DNA of 64,000 nt from LCIL01 sp041480845 (GTDB taxonomy: Bacteria > Patescibacteriota > Microgenomatia > UBA8517). Position 1 is the stretch's first letter, and every line of letters begins with the position of its first letter. The stretch lies in the NCBI GenBank assembly GCA_041480845.1, contig JBGPAU010000001.1:7043-71042 (forward strand). Reading direction: 5' to 3'. The notes beneath the pieces are model-generated. The model did not search any database and was not told where the DNA came from. It saw only the letters and a list, made by a program, of their open reading frames with translations. Positions 63,027 to 64,000 of the stretch are shown piece by piece. Both the position numbers and the translations under genes were made by a program.

Positions 63027-63902
63027 ATGGAAAGGGATAAACACGTTGCGGTTGTAGCCGATTCCGGTACCTCCATGCGGTTTGACAGTCCCGAAGCCCG
63101 AGAGCTGGGCGTGACGGTTGTTCCTCTTGAGATTAAATTCTTTGAACACGGCGAATATGTTCCATACTCTGATGCCAACATAGAGAATGATGATTTTTAT
63201 CAACGAATGGGATCTTCTGAAAAATTGCCACAAACCTCCGGTAACATTCCATATCCTTTCCTTGAAACTTACAGAAAGCTTAAAGACAAAGCAGAATCTA
63301 TAATATCAATTCACATAACATCCAAACATTCAGGCGTTTGTGAAGCCGCAACTCTAGCTAAAAAATACCTTCAGGACGAAGCCGGCCCGAAAATCAATAT
63401 CGAAATAGTTGATTCCAAATTGGTTTCCATCCCTGCCTGGTTCCCAGTGGAAACAGCAGGTTTGGCTTCAAAAAGAGGTGCAACTATTCAGGAAATCAAA
63501 GGTGAAGTGATTGAAGTAATGTCTAAAACTCAACTGTTCGTGACTTTAGAGACCTTTGACAATCTCAGGAAAGGCGGAAGAGGTGACGAAATCATAAAAG
63601 CAGTTTTTGCTTCGGTTCTTTCGATTTACCCGGTTCTCGGTTTTGTTGACGGCAAACTCAAAGACCTGGCAAAAGCAAGAACCGTTCAAAAAGCCCGTGA
63701 TCAAATGATTCAGATGGTTGGGGATGCGGGGAAACTGGTCAGGCTTGCTGTTGTTCACACCAACGCTCCCGCTCTTGCCGAAAGAGTAAAAGAGGCTCTT
63801 AAGAAAATCTATACAGGCGCCATACCCGTCTATGAAGCCGGACCTGTTCTCGCTGTTCATGCCGGGCCGGGAGCCGTCGGCATCGCCTTCCAGAAAGCCT
63901 AA
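63027..63902 (+). CDS. degV: DegV family fatty acid-binding protein
   Basis: 291 residues. The first domain has VAVVADSGTSMRFDSPEARELGVTVVPLEI and KLPQTSGNIPYPFLETYRKL (S/T-x-P motif), followed by HITSKHSGV and IEIVDSKLVS. The second has VTLETFDNLRKGGR. DegV/FakB proteins bind a fatty acid and present it to the kinase FakA. No FakA gene is in the window. The ATG at 63027 is preferred over a TTG three bases upstream because of the -10 box. Confidence 0.93.
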   Translation: MERDKHVAVVADSGTSMRFDSPEARELGVTVVPLEIKFFEHGEYVPYSDANIENDDFYQRMGSSEKLPQTSGNIPYPFLETYRKLKDKAESIISIHITSKHSGVCEAATLAKKYLQDEAGPKINIEIVDSKLVSIPAWFPVETAGLASKRGATIQEIKGEVIEVMSKTQLFVTLETFDNLRKGGRGDEIIKAVFASVLSIYPVLGFVDGKLKDLAKARTVQKARDQMIQMVGDAGKLVRLAVVHTNAPALAERVKEALKKIYTGAIPVYEAGPVLAVHAGPGAVGIAFQKA

Positions 63903-64000
63903 ACTCTATCTATGTGCGCCTTTCCGTTCTTAATATAGCATTTCAAATCATCGGAATAACTTAGAATGATAAATTGCTGATTTAACTTTTCGGAAAGAAG
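63899..64000 (-). CDS. C-terminal end of an unidentified gene (cut by window edge)
   Basis: On the minus strand a frame is open from the window edge to a TAG at 63899-63901, encoding LLSEKLNQQFIILSYSDDL and then KCYIKNGKAHIDRV. It converges with degV, overlapping its stop by 4 bp. Too short to assign; composition is plausible for a real protein. Confidence 0.4.
   Translation of the reverse strand, partial: LLSEKLNQQFIILSYSDDLKCYIKNGKAHIDRV

Overview
The window looks like a chromosome segment of a Patescibacteria/CPR bacterium, most likely of the Microgenomates lineage (inference). Reasons: low-to-moderate G+C, very compact gene order, a trigger factor without a PPIase domain, a short UvrC, several protein families I associate with CPR genomes, dispersed repeats that translate in frame as peptides such as DPAFAKATAGK and QLTINNLQLTI, and scattered tRNA genes. 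There is no rRNA operon, no CRISPR array, and no complete phage or transposase.

Layout. 1-5 kb: surface glycan genes (glycosyltransferase tail, O-antigen ligase-like, methyltransferase, GT39-like membrane protein), an Ig-like and a LysM protein, tRNA-Thr and tRNA-Gly. 5.1-5.9 kb: a PD-(D/E)XK homing endonuclease gene directly upstream of a tRNA-Asp gene split by a 217-nt group I intron. 6-18.6 kb: PolX, LemA, HtpX, gatC-gatA-MFS-gatB-GGDEF-dnaE, rplS-yraN. 19-19.4 kb: an odd tRNA-Cys, a tRNA with a UAA-reading anticodon, and strong RNA-like stems. 19.4-28.9 kb: ruvC, small conserved genes, holA-like, then pgm, pgi/pmi, ppsA, eno and gpmI (lower glycolysis). 28.9-38 kb: lexA, uvrB, uvrA, a transglutaminase protein and uvrC (DNA repair block). 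38-40.7 kb: membrane protein, secG, solute-binding protein, DsbA-like protein. 41-55 kb: an accessory region rich in tRNA genes, secreted proteins and tRNA-derived repeats. 55-64 kb: PTP-rich lipoprotein, DUF192, Y-family polymerase, alpha/beta hydrolase, RRM protein, trigger factor, DegV.

The most unusual theme is what surrounds the tRNA genes. At four different tRNAs (Thr, Pro, Leu-CAG, Val-GAC) the 3' end, from T-loop position 56 to just past the discriminator, is repeated 69-74 bp downstream. The 50-53-bp inserts between the copies resemble one another: the core is GCACTATCG on the plus strand, and a TGCAC-like end abuts the copied tRNA end. Other tRNAs carry related damage: a tRNA-Leu(TAA) locus whose 5' and 3' fragments flank an intact copy, a GIY-YIG nuclease pseudogene and a hypothetical gene; a tRNA-Arg pseudo-copy with a palindrome in its D-loop; and hairpins that copy the tRNA-Phe acceptor stem. 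With the tRNA-Asp intron and its free-standing nuclease, this suggests a genome in which small homing or integrating elements repeatedly target tRNA genes.

Expression signals are also distinctive. Many genes have a -10 hexamer ending only 5-10 nt before the start codon, which implies leaderless mRNAs. A minority, notably two lipoproteins that look imported, have full promoters, Shine-Dalgarno sequences and terminators. One cell-wall hydrolase-like gene is preceded by a promoter, a compact RNA fold and a terminator, like an attenuator or orphan riboswitch.
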